From Actinopolyspora erythraea (GTDB taxonomy: Bacteria; Actinomycetota; Actinomycetes; Mycobacteriales; Pseudonocardiaceae): a stretch of DNA of 64,000 bases. A program made the translations under genes and the position numbers. Below are positions 51,276 through 60,855 of this stretch, one piece after another. Under the pieces are notes generated by a model, which was not told the origin of the DNA, did no database searches, and saw only the letters and a program-made list of their open reading frames with translations. Position 1 is the first letter of the stretch, and each line of letters starts with the position of its first letter. The stretch covers positions 2,294,001-2,358,000 of the forward strand of contig NZ_CP022752.1 of assembly GCF_002263515.1 (NCBI RefSeq). Reading direction: 5' to 3'.

Positions 51276-51821
51276 TCACCGCCCCCGGGGAGCCCGCAGG
51301 GCGGTGTCCAACGTGCTCATGAGCCACGCGGTGCGATTGTCGCCGGTCGGTGCCGGGGGATATCGGCGAAGGACATCGACCAGGACCGGCGTGGCCCGCT
51401 GTCGCGCCCGTTCGAGCAGCGCGTCCCCGACCGAAGGGTCGTCACCGGCGTTCAACTCGGCCACGCGCGCGGCGCTCGCGGCGGCCCGCAGGATGTGGCC
51501 CACCTGCTCGGCCCGCGCGATGGGGTGCAGGTACGCGGCGGAGGCGGCATCACCGGCGGCACGTGCGGCCAGCCGCGCGGCTTCGGCACCCGCTTGCCTC
51601 GCGGCTCGATGAGCCTCCAGTGAGGTGACGCGCTGCAGCTTGCTCCGCTTGGCCCCGTGGGCGAATTCCCAGGCGGCCTCGACGGCCGCGCGCGGACGCG
51701 GATCACCGGGGACGGCCTCCTCGAACACCGGCAGCACTTCCCGGGCGCTGTCCGCCGCGAAGCGCGCCACGACCCGCAGCTCCTCCAGGGTCAACTCGAA
51801 GTCACCGGCCACTGTCGGCAT
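51276..51821 (-). CDS. Imm5-like putative immunity protein
   Basis: A 181-residue all-helical, alanine-rich protein. Starting MPTVAGDFELTLEELRVVAR, it carries FAADSAREVLPVFEEAVPGD and AYLHPIARAEQVGHILRAAA. These match, as I remember, the putative immunity family found beside polymorphic toxins. No toxin gene is seen in the window, so it may be an orphan immunity or a general helical protein. ATG at 51821. Confidence 0.65.
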   Translation of the reverse strand: MPTVAGDFELTLEELRVVARFAADSAREVLPVFEEAVPGDPRPRAAVEAAWEFAHGAKRSKLQRVTSLEAHRAARQAGAEAARLAARAAGDAASAAYLHPIARAEQVGHILRAAASAARVAELNAGDDPSVGDALLERARQRATPVLVDVLRRYPPAPTGDNRTAWLMSTLDTALRAPRGR

Positions 51822-52242
51822 GGACCGATCCTGCCAGCGACCGCGCGTTTGCCCCAGCCGCACCCCGCCGGAGCACAGCTGCGGCACGAGTCCAGGGAAG
51901 AGCATGGTCCCCGGCGTGGTGAGGCTCGTCAGAGCGGGTCCACGCGGGCCTCGAGCAGCACGAAGTCCAGGACTTCGTGCCGGAACCGCGCCATCCCCTC
52001 GGGAGAGCGGCAACCGAGCACGAGCCCACCGACACGACAAACCATCGACGAAACACGCTCTCGGGAGCGGGGAAACTGCCGGGGCGACCACCGCTGTTGT
52101 CATGCACGAGCGCGGCGGTAACACTTCAGCGACCGTGGCGGACGAGCCGAGCAGCAGCGAGCAGTTTTCAGGTCCCTTCCGGCCCCGTTCACCCGAGGCT
52201 CCCACGAGCCGCGAAGGAGCGGGTACGTGCGGACGGACCCCC
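51822..52242. other. gene-free region between immunity-like gene and methyltransferase remnant
   Basis: About 420 bases. A perfect inverted repeat CGAAGTCC-A-GGACTTCG lies at 51961-51977. Minus-strand 51929-51994 encodes MARFRHEVLDFVLLEARVDP plus one residue and a stop; this may be a gene end or chance. No other supported element. Confidence 0.35.
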
Positions 52243-52726
52243 TAGTTCGTGTCGGATCGGGTCGGCCGGGACTCGATGTGGACATCAGCACGGTGTTCAC
52301 CGAGAAGGCCCGCGCCCGCGCCGCAGAACTCGGTGTTGCCGAGCAGGTCACCTTCGTGCACGGCGACGCCTCCGGCCCGGCGGTCTGATGTTGATCGGCG
52401 AGCCGTACTGGCGCCGGGAAGTGCCCGACCAGGAAACAGCCAAGGTCTGCCACGCCAGCGGCGAGGACGACTTCCTGGTGCTGCCGGAGCTGATCGAGCA
52501 GTTCGGCGACCTCGGCCACGACGTCGTGGAAATGGTGCTGGCCGATCAGGACAGCTGGGACCGATACCGAGCGGCACAGTGGCTCAACCTGCGCCGCTGG
52601 CTCGACCAGAACCCCGATGACGAGCTGGCCGTCGAGGTGCGGACCGAACTCACCACTCCCGCCCGCTACACGCGGTACCAACGTGAATACCTCGGCTGGG
52701 GAGTCTTCGCGCTGGTGGGCCACTGA
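52243..52726 (+). pseudogene. SAM-dependent methyltransferase remnant
   Basis: Two parts of a class I methyltransferase are in different frames. The first, from about 52280, reads VDISTVFTEKARARAAELGV then VTFVHGDASG. The second, from 52384, reads PGGLMLIGEPYWRREVPDQ and continues to a stop at 52726 with a normal C-terminus (YTRYQREYLGWGVFALVG). The SAM-binding N-terminus and about 50-60 residues between the parts are missing. Codon use in the C-terminal part remains normal. It is a decayed gene. Confidence 0.7.
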
Positions 52727-52738
52727 CGGTCCGACCGA

Positions 52739-52770
52739 GCGGGTCCGGGCAGCGCACTGCCCGGACCCGC
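52739..52770 (+). terminator. terminator after the methyltransferase remnant
   Basis: GCGGGTCCGGGCAG and CTGCCCGGACCCGC form a perfect 14-base stem with loop CGCA, starting 13 bases after the stop. Confidence 0.8.
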
Positions 52771-53092
52771 ACCATCTGCGTGGTTGAACCCCAGGGCGTT
52801 GTTCCCGGGGGCAGCACGGCTCGCGGTGATCCGTTCGACCACAGGAGCCTTCCCCACCTCGTACCCGCCGCAGCTCCTCGACCGGCTTCCGCTCCACCCG
52901 TGCTCCCTGTGCACCGGGCCGATCAACAGCACCACCAGCGCGTCAGTCATCCCTGGCGCCACGGGCGTGCTGCCCGGCTGATCGTTTCAACTTCACCCCT
53001 GGCGGGTAACCCGGGCACGGCTCACTCGGGCCGAGCCCGACCAGGGGCACCGGCACCCGGTGAGCACATGATCACGAAAGGGGAGACCCGCC
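52771..53092. other. upstream region of the aconitase gene
   Basis: About 320 bases with no supported gene. It presumably holds the aconitase promoter. I see no clear operator. Confidence 0.4.
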
Positions 53093-55060
53093 GTGCCCGC
53101 ACGCACTCTGGCGCACAAACTCATCGCCGAACACCTCGTCGACGGCGACCCGCGCCCCGGCCAGGAGGTGGCGCTGTCCATCGACCAGACCCTGACCCAG
53201 GACGCCACCGGCACCCTGGTCATGCAGGAGCTGGAATCGCTGGGGCTGCGGCGCGCCCGCACCGAGGTCAGCGTGCAGTACGTCGACCACAACCTGCTGC
53301 AGGCCGACGAGAAGAACGCCGAGGACCACGAGTTCCTGCGCACCGCCGCCCAGCGCTACGGACTGTGGTACTCCAAACCCGGCAACGGCGTGTCCCACCC
53401 CACCCACATGCAGCGCTTCGGGATCCCGGGCCGATCCATGGCCGGCTCCGACTCGCACACCTGCGCGGCCGGCTCCCTGGGCATGCTCGCCATCGGCGTC
53501 GGTGGCCTCGAGGTCGCCCTGGCCATCGCCGGTGAACCCCTGCGCCTGCGCATGCCCGAGATCTGGGGCGTGCGCCTGACCGGCCAGCTGCCCCCGTGGG
53601 TCTCGGCCAAGGACGTCATCCTGGAAATGCTGCGCCGACACACCGTCACCGGCGGAGTCGACCGCATCATCGAATACCACGGGCCCGGCCTGGCCGACCT
53701 GTCGGCCATGGACCGGCACGTCATCGCCAACATGGGCGCTGAACTCGGCGCCACCACCACCGTCTTCCCCGCCGACGAGGCCGTGCGACGGTTCCTGCGC
53801 GCCGAAGGACGCGAACACGACTTCACCGAACTGGCCGCCGACCCCGAGGCCACCTACGACCTCACCGACGAGATCGACCTCAGCGGCCTGCAACCCCTCA
53901 TCGCCCGTCCCTCCGCGCCCGACAACGTCGTGCCGGTCAGCGACGTCGCCGGAGAACCGGTCAGCCAGACCGTCATCGGCTCCTCGGCCAACCCCGGGCT
54001 GCGCGACTTCGCCGTCACCGCCCACATGCTGCGCGGACGCTCCACCAACGACGCGGTCAGCGTGGACATCAACCCCACCTCCCGCGAGATCCTGCAGGAC
54101 TTGGCACGCACCGGCGCGGTGGCCGAGCTGATCGGCGCCGGAGCACGCATCCACCAGTCCGGCTGCATGGGCTGCATCGGCATGGGCCAGGCACCGGCCG
54201 TGGGACAGAACTCGCTGCGCACCTTCCCCCGCAACTTCCCCGGCCGCTCCGGCACCCCCGAGGACTCGGTGTGGCTGTGCTCCCCGGAAACCGCCGCCGC
54301 CTCCGCCCTGACCGGCACCATCACCGACCCCCGCGAGCTGGCCGAACAGCGCGGCATCACCGACTACAGGCCCGAAACGTCCGAGCGCTCCGCCGTCAAC
54401 ACCGCCATGCTGCTGGCCCCACCGGAGGAGACCGAGGCGCTGCGCATTCACCCCGTCAAAGGCCCCAACATCTCCGCACTGCCGGACCTGACGCCACCCC
54501 CGGATCCGCTGGAAACGGCCGTGCTGCTCAAAACCGGCGACAACGTCTCCACCGACGAGATCTCCCCGGCCGGAGCCCAAGCCCTACCGCTGCGGTCCAA
54601 CATCCCGGCGCTGGCCGAGTTCACCTTCACCAGGCTGGACCCCGATTACCCCCAGCGGGCCCGGCAGCACGGCCACCCGCACGCGGTGATCGGCGGGCAC
54701 AACTACGGGCAGGGCTCCTCACGGGAGCACGCCGCCATCACACCCCGCCATCTCGGGCTGCGCCTGGTGGTGGCCAAATCCTTCGCCCGGATCCACTGGC
54801 AGAACCTGATCAACTTCGGCATCCTGCCGCTGGAGTTCACCGACCCAGCCGACTACGACGACATCGACCACGGCGACGTGCTCCGGCTCGACGGGCTGTA
54901 TCACCACCTGCCCCGCCGGCGCGAGATCACCCTGCACAACCTCACCCGCGGCGTCGACTACCGAGTCGGCCACCGGCTGTCCCCACGGCAGGTCAACGCC
55001 GTGCTGGCGGGCGGGATCATCCCCATGCTCGCCGAAACCACCCCGGCACGGCAGAGCTGA
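53093..55060 (+). CDS. aconitate hydratase (short, about 650-residue type)
   Basis: A 655-residue aconitase that interconverts citrate and isocitrate through a [4Fe-4S] cluster. Cluster cysteines lie in [13 protein letters not shown] and [10 protein letters not shown]. The swivel domain carries [15 protein letters not shown] and [13 protein letters not shown]. At 655 residues it is the mitochondrial-like short form rather than the about 930-residue AcnA usual in actinobacteria. It is therefore probably a second isoenzyme, or acts on a related substrate such as homoaconitate. GTG start with AAGGGGAG upstream. Confidence 0.9.
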   Translation: MPARTLAHKLIAEHLVDGDPRPGQEVALSIDQTLTQDATGTLVMQELESLGLRRARTEVSVQYVDHNLLQADEKNAEDHEFLRTAAQRYGLWYSKPGNGVSHPTHMQRFGIPGRSMAGSDSHTCAAGSLGMLAIGVGGLEVALAIAGEPLRLRMPEIWGVRLTGQLPPWVSAKDVILEMLRRHTVTGGVDRIIEYHGPGLADLSAMDRHVIANMGAELGATTTVFPADEAVRRFLRAEGREHDFTELAADPEATYDLTDEIDLSGLQPLIARPSAPDNVVPVSDVAGEPVSQTVIGSSANPGLRDFAVTAHMLRGRSTNDAVSVDINPTSREILQDLARTGAVAELIGAGARIHQSGCMGCIGMGQAPAVGQNSLRTFPRNFPGRSGTPEDSVWLCSPETAAASALTGTITDPRELAEQRGITDYRPETSERSAVNTAMLLAPPEETEALRIHPVKGPNISALPDLTPPPDPLETAVLLKTGDNVSTDEISPAGAQALPLRSNIPALAEFTFTRLDPDYPQRARQHGHPHAVIGGHNYGQGSSREHAAITPRHLGLRLVVAKSFARIHWQNLINFGILPLEFTDPADYDDIDHGDVLRLDGLYHHLPRRREITLHNLTRGVDYRVGHRLSPRQVNAVLAGGIIPMLAETTPARQS

Positions 55061-55234
55061 CCCCCACCCGGATGTATCCGTTCGATCGAACGACGCAGCG
55101 GTTGTAGCCCCTCCGGCGGGGCCACTACGGTGGGAGACACGGTTGGGCGAACAGTAATCACATCAACACCAGGGGTCATCGCCGAGGCGACCCCGCCGCC
55201 TGTTCGCCGCCCGGCGGACGTCGCAGGAGGAAAC

Positions 55235-55726
55235 GTGATCGTTTCTCGACACACCTCGCGCTCACTCGACAGTGACGAGCCCGACACGGCCACACCGACA
55301 CCGCCGCGATCGACCGTGCCCGCCAGACGAGCGGGCGAAGACGAACTCACCAAGGGGCAGCACCGGCTCGACCCAGCCCTGCGCATGTCCGTCCAACGCC
55401 CGGCACCCGGCGTGGCGGTGGTGAGCATGAACGGAGACATAGACCTCGCCGCGGCCCCCCGGGTCACCGAACTCATCCGACAACGCCTGACCGCCGCCGC
55501 CCTGCGAGCACTGATCGTGGACCTGAGCACGGTCTCGTTCATCGACACCACGGGGGGCGAACTGCTGCTGCAGGCCCAACGCCGCGCCGAACAGCGCGGC
55601 ATCGACATGCACGTGGTCCCCGGGCAGGGCTGCGTGCGCCGCCTGCTCGACCTCACCGGCATCGACGACAGCCTGACCTGCCACGACAGCGTCAGCACCG
55701 CGCTGGCGCACGCCCGCCACCAGTAG
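55235..55726 (+). CDS. STAS domain anti-sigma factor antagonist
   Basis: A 163-residue protein. About 60 disordered residues precede a STAS domain (about 62-160) with VVSMNGDIDLAAAPRV and VDLSTVSFIDTTGGELLL. The serine/threonine following FID is where anti-sigma kinases phosphorylate SpoIIAA/RsbV-type proteins; here it is Thr (SFIDTTGG). It would release a stress sigma factor when unphosphorylated. AGGAGG precedes the GTG at 55235. No kinase or sigma gene is next to it. Confidence 0.88.
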   Translation: MIVSRHTSRSLDSDEPDTATPTPPRSTVPARRAGEDELTKGQHRLDPALRMSVQRPAPGVAVVSMNGDIDLAAAPRVTELIRQRLTAAALRALIVDLSTVSFIDTTGGELLLQAQRRAEQRGIDMHVVPGQGCVRRLLDLTGIDDSLTCHDSVSTALAHARHQ

Positions 55727-55786
55727 GGAAGGGGCTCGTCGCTCGACGGCCTGCCCGTTGCCCCCTGCCGGGCCTAGACTGTGATC

Positions 55787-56506
55787 ATGTATCTGCAGAA
55801 CCTGATCATCGACGCCGTCGAACCGCAGCGGCTGGGGCGGTTCTGGGAGGCGGCGGTCGGTGGGGTGCGGCTCACCGACGAGCCCGACATCTTCGAGACC
55901 CGGCTCACCGTCGAGAACGGGCCCGTGCTGGACCTGTGCTTCCAGCCAGTTCCCGAGCCGCCCGTCGAGCCGCCTCGGCTCCACCTCGACCTCCTCGGCG
56001 GGGCCCACCAGCCCGGCGAGGTCGACCGGCTGCTCGAGCTGGGCGCACGACACCTCGACATGGGCCAGGGCGATGTGCCCTGGGTGGTGCTCGCCGATCC
56101 GGAGGGCAATCCCTGCTGCGTGATGGAACACCGGGCGGTCTACGTCGACACCGGCCCGATCGCGGCGCTCCCGCTCGCCTCCGCCGACCCGGACACCGAC
56201 CGGGATTTCTGGGCCTGGCTGACCGGCTGGACCGACGCGCCCGGGGTCGCTCCCCGCACGTTGCGCCACCCCTCGCTGCGCGGCCCCCTCCTCGAGCTGT
56301 GTCCCGAACCGGCTTCCAAAGGCGCGGCCAAGAACCGGCTGCACCTCGACATCCGGCTCGAGGCCGGCGACGATCCCGACGAAGTCGCGGCAGGCATCGC
56401 CGAGCGCGGCGGCCGGGAACTCCACCCCGACCGGGACGAGCTGCCGTGGCGGCTCTATGCCGACCCCTCGGGCAATGAGCTGTGCGTGCTGCCGGCTCGC
56501 TCGTAA
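55787..56506 (+). CDS. two-domain VOC family protein
   Basis: A 239-residue protein with two glyoxalase-like VOC halves. First: IDAVEPQRLGRFWEAAVGG to VLADPEGNPCCVM. Second: DTDRDFWAWLTGW to YADPSGNELCVL. It resembles actinobacterial glyoxalase_6 proteins, which bind a ligand rather than being known enzymes. The ATG at 55787 is chosen over a GTG two codons earlier. It stands alone. Confidence 0.88.
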   Translation: MYLQNLIIDAVEPQRLGRFWEAAVGGVRLTDEPDIFETRLTVENGPVLDLCFQPVPEPPVEPPRLHLDLLGGAHQPGEVDRLLELGARHLDMGQGDVPWVVLADPEGNPCCVMEHRAVYVDTGPIAALPLASADPDTDRDFWAWLTGWTDAPGVAPRTLRHPSLRGPLLELCPEPASKGAAKNRLHLDIRLEAGDDPDEVAAGIAERGGRELHPDRDELPWRLYADPSGNELCVLPARS

Positions 56507-56700
56507 GGCGCGTTGTACACGTTTCCCCGTGTCCCCCGAGCACGGAGCGTCCCCCGAGCACGGACGAACCCGACCGCGGCGTTTCCCGTGCTCGTCCACG
56601 CTCGTGCGGGGCCGGACCATCGGTCGCACCGACAGCAGCGGAGGTACGACTCACCGAACTCAATGCGAATAAAATTCACGTAAGGTGCGACAATTCACGA

Positions 56701-57213
56701 ATGAGCGGCATCGAACGCCCCATGCCACCCCTCAACGCCGACGAACGCGACGTCCTCGAAGGTTGGCTCGACTTCCACCGCGCCACCCTGGCCAGAAAGT
56801 GCGAGGGACTCGACGACAACCAAGCGGCCACCGCGGCCACCCCGCCGTCCGAGTTCACCCTGACCGGCCTCGTCCAGCACATGGCCGAAGTGGAACGCAC
56901 CTGGTTCCGCCGAGTGCTGACCGCCGAACACCTGCCACCCCTCCACACCAGCCAGGCACACCCCGACGGCACCGACGGCGGATTCGAACTCGCCGAAGGC
57001 GCCACCCTCCACGGCGCCCTGCGCACGTGGCACACCGAGGTGGAACACTCTCGACGGAACTGCCGGCAGCACTCACTGACCGATCTCGGTGACCTCGGCG
57101 GCCAAGCGGTCAACCTGCGCTGGATCTACGTGCACATGATCGAGGAATACGCCCGCCACAACGGTCACGCCGACCTGCTCCGGGAACGCATCGACGGCGC
57201 CACCGGCATCTAA
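56701..57213 (+). CDS. DinB/DUF664 family protein
   Basis: A 170-residue four-helix-bundle protein. Motifs are GWLDFHRATLARKCEGLDD, LTGLVQHMAEVERTWFRRVL and IYVHMIEEYARHNGHADLLR. The three histidines (QHMAEVE, HMIEEYARHNGH) are the DinB metal site. Relatives are mycothiol- or bacillithiol-dependent transferases, so thiol-linked detoxification is possible. TAAAAT at 56670 may be the -10, about 25 bases before the ATG. Confidence 0.88.
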   Translation: MSGIERPMPPLNADERDVLEGWLDFHRATLARKCEGLDDNQAATAATPPSEFTLTGLVQHMAEVERTWFRRVLTAEHLPPLHTSQAHPDGTDGGFELAEGATLHGALRTWHTEVEHSRRNCRQHSLTDLGDLGGQAVNLRWIYVHMIEEYARHNGHADLLRERIDGATGI

Positions 57214-57368
57214 ACCAGCAGCGAGAGAAACCGACCGGCGAAACACCGACAGCGGCACAGCCAAGCACCACGGCAGACGGGACCGCCCAACGGCGAGAAC
57301 ACACACGCGGCACCGCAACAAAACACCGATCACCCCACGGCGAACACCGCCGATGACAGCATCGGGAC

Positions 57369-57884
57369 ATGCCTCCGACAGCCCCGACCCGGTGCTTGGT
57401 GACCCTCGCCTGCGGTCTCGTCCTAACCGGCTGCGGCACCGCACACACCCCCGGAACCACACCTCCGGCGAACACACCCAGCCCAACGCCCAGCTCCGAA
57501 ACGATCATCCAGGCAGAACCGAGCCACGTACCGGACCCGCGAACCGACTGGCACCGCGAACACGCCGGAAACCGTGCTTACCGCGACCACTACCCGCTGA
57601 CCCCCGAGCAACAACGCCAGGCGGACAGAACCACCGCCGCACTGCGCCCCCTGCTGCACGACCTGGGAGAGGACGGGAACCCCGACATCGAGCGGACGCG
57701 CCACGCGCTACGTCACGTCGGACTCACCCCGCGAGAAGTGACCACCACCCAGGACGGCCTCAGATTCCGGGCCGCAACAGGCGGAATCTGCGTCACCGGC
57801 CAAGTCGACCAAGACCACGTGTCACTGCACACCCAGGGGCCGAGCCTGGACGGTGGCTGCGCCGAACCCGACGGCGGCCACTGA
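57369..57884 (+). CDS. putative lipoprotein
   Basis: A 171-residue secreted protein. The signal ends in the lipobox LVLTGCG (Cys at about 22), so it is probably anchored to the outer membrane face. A Pro/Thr-rich spacer follows (TTPPANTPSPTPSS), then a small domain of about 110 residues without known motif. Two cysteines (GGICVTG and GGCAEP) may pair. Function unknown. Confidence 0.7.
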   Translation: MPPTAPTRCLVTLACGLVLTGCGTAHTPGTTPPANTPSPTPSSETIIQAEPSHVPDPRTDWHREHAGNRAYRDHYPLTPEQQRQADRTTAALRPLLHDLGEDGNPDIERTRHALRHVGLTPREVTTTQDGLRFRAATGGICVTGQVDQDHVSLHTQGPSLDGGCAEPDGGH

Positions 57885-58013
57885 GGCAACGCGGGGGAGC
57901 GGACTCCGGCACGCCGGACCGAAGGACTCGCACCCGAAACCGACAAGGGCGGGGGAGCGGGACCGTGCCCACCCGGACAAGCCCGCACCGGCCCCCACGA
58001 GCCGGGAGACCCC

Positions 58014-58274
58014 TCAACCGGGATGAACACCCACGGCATCCCGCAGCTCACCGGCCATCGCAGCCCCCGCCTGCCGGGCGCAGTGCGCGCAGCAGAAGAA
58101 CTGTCCCGAATCCTCCACACCGTGCCCCAACACCCGGCACCCGCAGTGCTCACAGTGCGGCGCCAGCCGGTGCGCGGCGCACTCGAACGAATCGAACACG
58201 TGCACCTGATCACCGGCAGTGCGCACCTCGAACGTCATCCAGTAGTCATTGCCGCAAACCTCACACGTACCCAT
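58014..58274 (-). CDS. cysteine-rich zinc-ribbon/metallothionein-like protein
   Basis: An 86-residue protein starting MGTCEVCGNDYWMTFEV. It contains CEHCGCRVLGHGVEDSGQFF and CCAHCARQ. Ten cysteines and several histidines suit binding of zinc or other d-block metal. Proteins with this layout are widespread in actinobacteria and are sometimes named metallothionein, but function is not shown. ATG at 58274 is preferred over the 16-residue extension. Confidence 0.8.
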   Translation of the reverse strand: MGTCEVCGNDYWMTFEVRTAGDQVHVFDSFECAAHRLAPHCEHCGCRVLGHGVEDSGQFFCCAHCARQAGAAMAGELRDAVGVHPG

Positions 58275-58490
58275 CACGACCCCCGTTTTTTCCGAAGCGA
58301 CGCCATCTCGGCACCACAGCATGCGGCCACCCCGTGATCACGGCAACCGCACACGCCGATACCCAGCGCATTTCCTCCGGCAATCACCCCACCGAGGCCG
58401 AACCGACACCCTTCCATGATCGACAATGGCCCCGCGGCCACCAAGCCACCACCGAAACACCCACGAGGAGACGAGCCGAGGAGAACCACC

Positions 58491-58799
58491 GTGGATCGGT
58501 TCCGGGAGTTCCTGCGCACGCAAATCCTGCACGACCTGGAACGGCTCACCGACGCCCGACGCGACGGCGAATCCGGAACCAACACCTGCTCCACCGCCCA
58601 CGTCACCCGAGGATTCCGGGAATGCGAACTCAAAGCCAGAATCCTCGACCAGCACCGCTACTGCGGAACCGGACACGGCCCCTGCGACGTCCTCAACACC
58701 TCGTTTCCCCACGAGGACGAACGAGGATGCCTCACCCGGGCCCTGCTCGGGCTGCCCTACAACGACCGCCCCGGCTACCACCACCGGTGGCGCCCCTGA
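58491..58799 (+). CDS. DUF6221-like protein
   Basis: A 102-residue protein with the N-terminal helix FREFLRTQILHDLERLTDAR and the ending RALLGLPYNDRPGYHHRWRP, as in the actinobacterial DUF6221 family. The family's role is unknown; it is often found near phage or mobile genes. GAGGAG precedes the GTG at 58491. A minus-strand frame over the same region is a shadow. Confidence 0.7.
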   Translation: MDRFREFLRTQILHDLERLTDARRDGESGTNTCSTAHVTRGFRECELKARILDQHRYCGTGHGPCDVLNTSFPHEDERGCLTRALLGLPYNDRPGYHHRWRP

Positions 58800-58963
58800 A
58801 CACCACACATCCCCAAAACGACGGCGATCTAACGAAGCGCTGACAACAACCACCCACACGCGCGGAAAACACCTCACATCCCGATGAGCGGCGGAGAATC
58901 GCGCTTGATCCCCTCACGCCGCGTGTTCCGGCCGAGACAGTCCACAGCGGTTACCCTCGCCGG

Positions 58964-60430
58964 ATGAGCGCCCACAGCGCCGACGAACCCGTGCCGCTGC
59001 ACTCGGCACGGGGAAGGTGGATCATCCTCGCCACCATGCTCGGCTCCGGAGTAGCGTTCCTCGACGGTTCGGTGGTCAACGTCGCCCTTCCCGCCATCGG
59101 CCGCGACATCGGCGGAACCTTCGCCCTGCTGCAGTGGGTGCTGGACGCCTACCTGCTGACGCTCAGCGCGCTGCTGCTGCTCGGCGGAGCGCTCGGGGAC
59201 CGCTACGGCCGACGTCGAATCTTCGTCACCGGTCTGGCGCTGTTCACCCTGGCCTCACTCGGCTGCGGAATCGCGCGCGGGGGAGGGGAACTGATCATCG
59301 CACGTCTCGTGCAGGGAATCGGCGGGGCGTTACTGGTACCGGGCAGCCTGGCCCTGATCAACGCCTCCGTCCGCCAGGAGGACCGGGGTAAAGCCGTCGG
59401 CACCTGGGCCGGACTGACCGGTGTCGCCTCGGCGGTCGGCCCGTTCGTGGGTGGCTGGCTGGTCGACACCGCATCCTGGCGCTGGGTGTTCTTCATCAAC
59501 CTGCCCGTAGCGGCGCTCGCCCTGGCGGTGACCCTGCGGCACGTTCCCGAGTCCAGTGACCCAACGATCTCGGGACCTCCCGACATCACCGGTGCGGCAG
59601 CGGTCACCCTCGGACTGGCCGGAGCCGTGTACGCGTTGATCGAAACACCCGCGCACGGCTGGAACGCGGTGACCGTGCCGGCCGCGTTCGTCGGGCTCGT
59701 CGGGCTGGCCTGCTTTCCGGTCATCGAGGCGAAGCAACGCGCTCCGCTGCTGCCGCTGTCACTGTTTCGCTCCCGGCAGTTCGTCGGGGCCAACCTCACC
59801 ACCTTCACCGTCTACGGGGCTCTGAGCACGGCCCTGTTCCTGCTGTCACTGCAGCTGCAGCAGACGCTGGGCTACTCGGCGATGGCCACGGGGCTGGCCA
59901 CACTGCCGATCACGGTCATCATGCTGCTGCTGTCGAGCAGGATGGGAGCGCTGGCACAACGGATCGGACCACGGTGGCCGATGACCGTCGGGCCGGTAGT
60001 GTGCGCCTGCGGGCTCGTTCTGATGACACGGGTGACGCCGATGGCCTCCTACGTGGTGGGTGTACTTCCCGGCGTGCTGGTCTTCGGGATCGGGCTGTCG
60101 ATCACCGTGGCACCGTTGACTTCGGCCGTGCTGGCCTCGGTCGGTCCTGAGCGCGGTGGGGTGGCCTCCGGCGTCAACAACGCCGTCTCCCGGGTGGCCG
60201 GGTTGCTGGCGGTGGCGGTGCTGCCGCCGTTGGCGGGGTTGTCCGGCACCGCGACGGGGCAACCGCTGGGGCAGGGCTACGGCAACGCCATGCTGATCTC
60301 CGCTGGACTGTGCGTGGTAGGGGCGGTGCTGGCTGCGTTGACGATCGAGCGGGCCGAGCGTGTTCGCACGGTGCCGCTACCTGCGGTCAACCACGCCTGC
60401 CAGGATCCGTGCACCGAGAACGCCCGGTGA
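58964..60430 (+). CDS. DHA2 family MFS multidrug exporter
   Basis: A 488-residue transporter with fourteen predicted helices. Motifs are FLDGSVVNVALPAIGRDIGG (family motif D1), GGALGDRYGRRRIFV (motif A) and SAVGPFVGGWLVDTASWRW (motif C of drug/proton antiporters). It is expected to export drugs or a natural product. ATG at 58964. A gene-free stretch with twin palindromes follows. No regulator is adjacent. Confidence 0.92.
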   Translation: MSAHSADEPVPLHSARGRWIILATMLGSGVAFLDGSVVNVALPAIGRDIGGTFALLQWVLDAYLLTLSALLLLGGALGDRYGRRRIFVTGLALFTLASLGCGIARGGGELIIARLVQGIGGALLVPGSLALINASVRQEDRGKAVGTWAGLTGVASAVGPFVGGWLVDTASWRWVFFINLPVAALALAVTLRHVPESSDPTISGPPDITGAAAVTLGLAGAVYALIETPAHGWNAVTVPAAFVGLVGLACFPVIEAKQRAPLLPLSLFRSRQFVGANLTTFTVYGALSTALFLLSLQLQQTLGYSAMATGLATLPITVIMLLLSSRMGALAQRIGPRWPMTVGPVVCACGLVLMTRVTPMASYVVGVLPGVLVFGIGLSITVAPLTSAVLASVGPERGGVASGVNNAVSRVAGLLAVAVLPPLAGLSGTATGQPLGQGYGNAMLISAGLCVVGAVLAALTIERAERVRTVPLPAVNHACQDPCTENAR

Positions 60431-60482
60431 GCCGACAGCGCCGCGCTCGGGACATGGTAGCTGTCTGCCGAACGAGCAAATG

Positions 60483-60502
60483 ATGGATAATGTTCATTAT
60501 CC
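60483..60502. promoter_or_regulatory. palindrome 1 (GATAATG..CATTATC)
   Basis: TGGATAATG-TT-CATTATCCA is a perfect 9-base inverted repeat, about 50 bases after the DHA2 gene stop. The same GATAATG-nn-CATTAT core occurs at 60839. Confidence 0.55.
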
Positions 60503-60792
60503 ACGTTTTATGGCAGTGGCGCCGACCGTCGACCGGGGGCGGGCGGTCAGTCCTCGCAGGCGGGACGACGGCTCACAGGTCCTTCTCGAGCGCTCCGCAG
60601 CATCACGGTGACGAATCCGACCGGACTCCCGGCGCCGCAGGCGCGCCGACTTCGAGATCATCGACGGTCCGTATCGGGTTTCCACGACATGCCGCGCCGA
60701 ACCACGAAGCGCCCACGCGGCCGAAGCGGATCGCGCGTGCTCCGACTCGCGAGCGCGCCGCCGCCGTGGCTACGCCGACTCGGTCAACTGGG

Positions 60793-60834
60793 CTGTATCC
60801 GCCGGTTTCACCGGTGACCACCGGATACAGTTTT
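60793..60834 (+). terminator. hairpin with T-run
   Basis: CTGTATCCG (60793-60801) pairs with CGGATACAG (60822-60830), followed by TTTT. The interior holds CCGG/CCGG. It looks like an intrinsic terminator for a plus-strand transcript, although no gene is recognised upstream. Confidence 0.55.
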
Positions 60835-60836
60835 AG

Positions 60837-60855
60837 CCGATAATGCACATTATGT
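60837..60855. promoter_or_regulatory. palindrome 2 (GATAATG..CATTAT)
   Basis: CGATAATG-CA-CATTATG repeats the core of palindrome 1. The inverted repeat is ATAATG/CATTAT with a 2-base spacer. Confidence 0.5.

Noticed and set aside
51929..51994. Minus-strand mini-frame of 21 residues
   Set aside because: The ribosome site is too close to the ATG and the length is too short to judge; it could be a gene end but is not supportable.
58338..58877. Minus-strand 179-codon frame over the DUF6221-like gene
   Set aside because: The plus-strand frame has a ribosome site and the family ending; the minus frame has neither.
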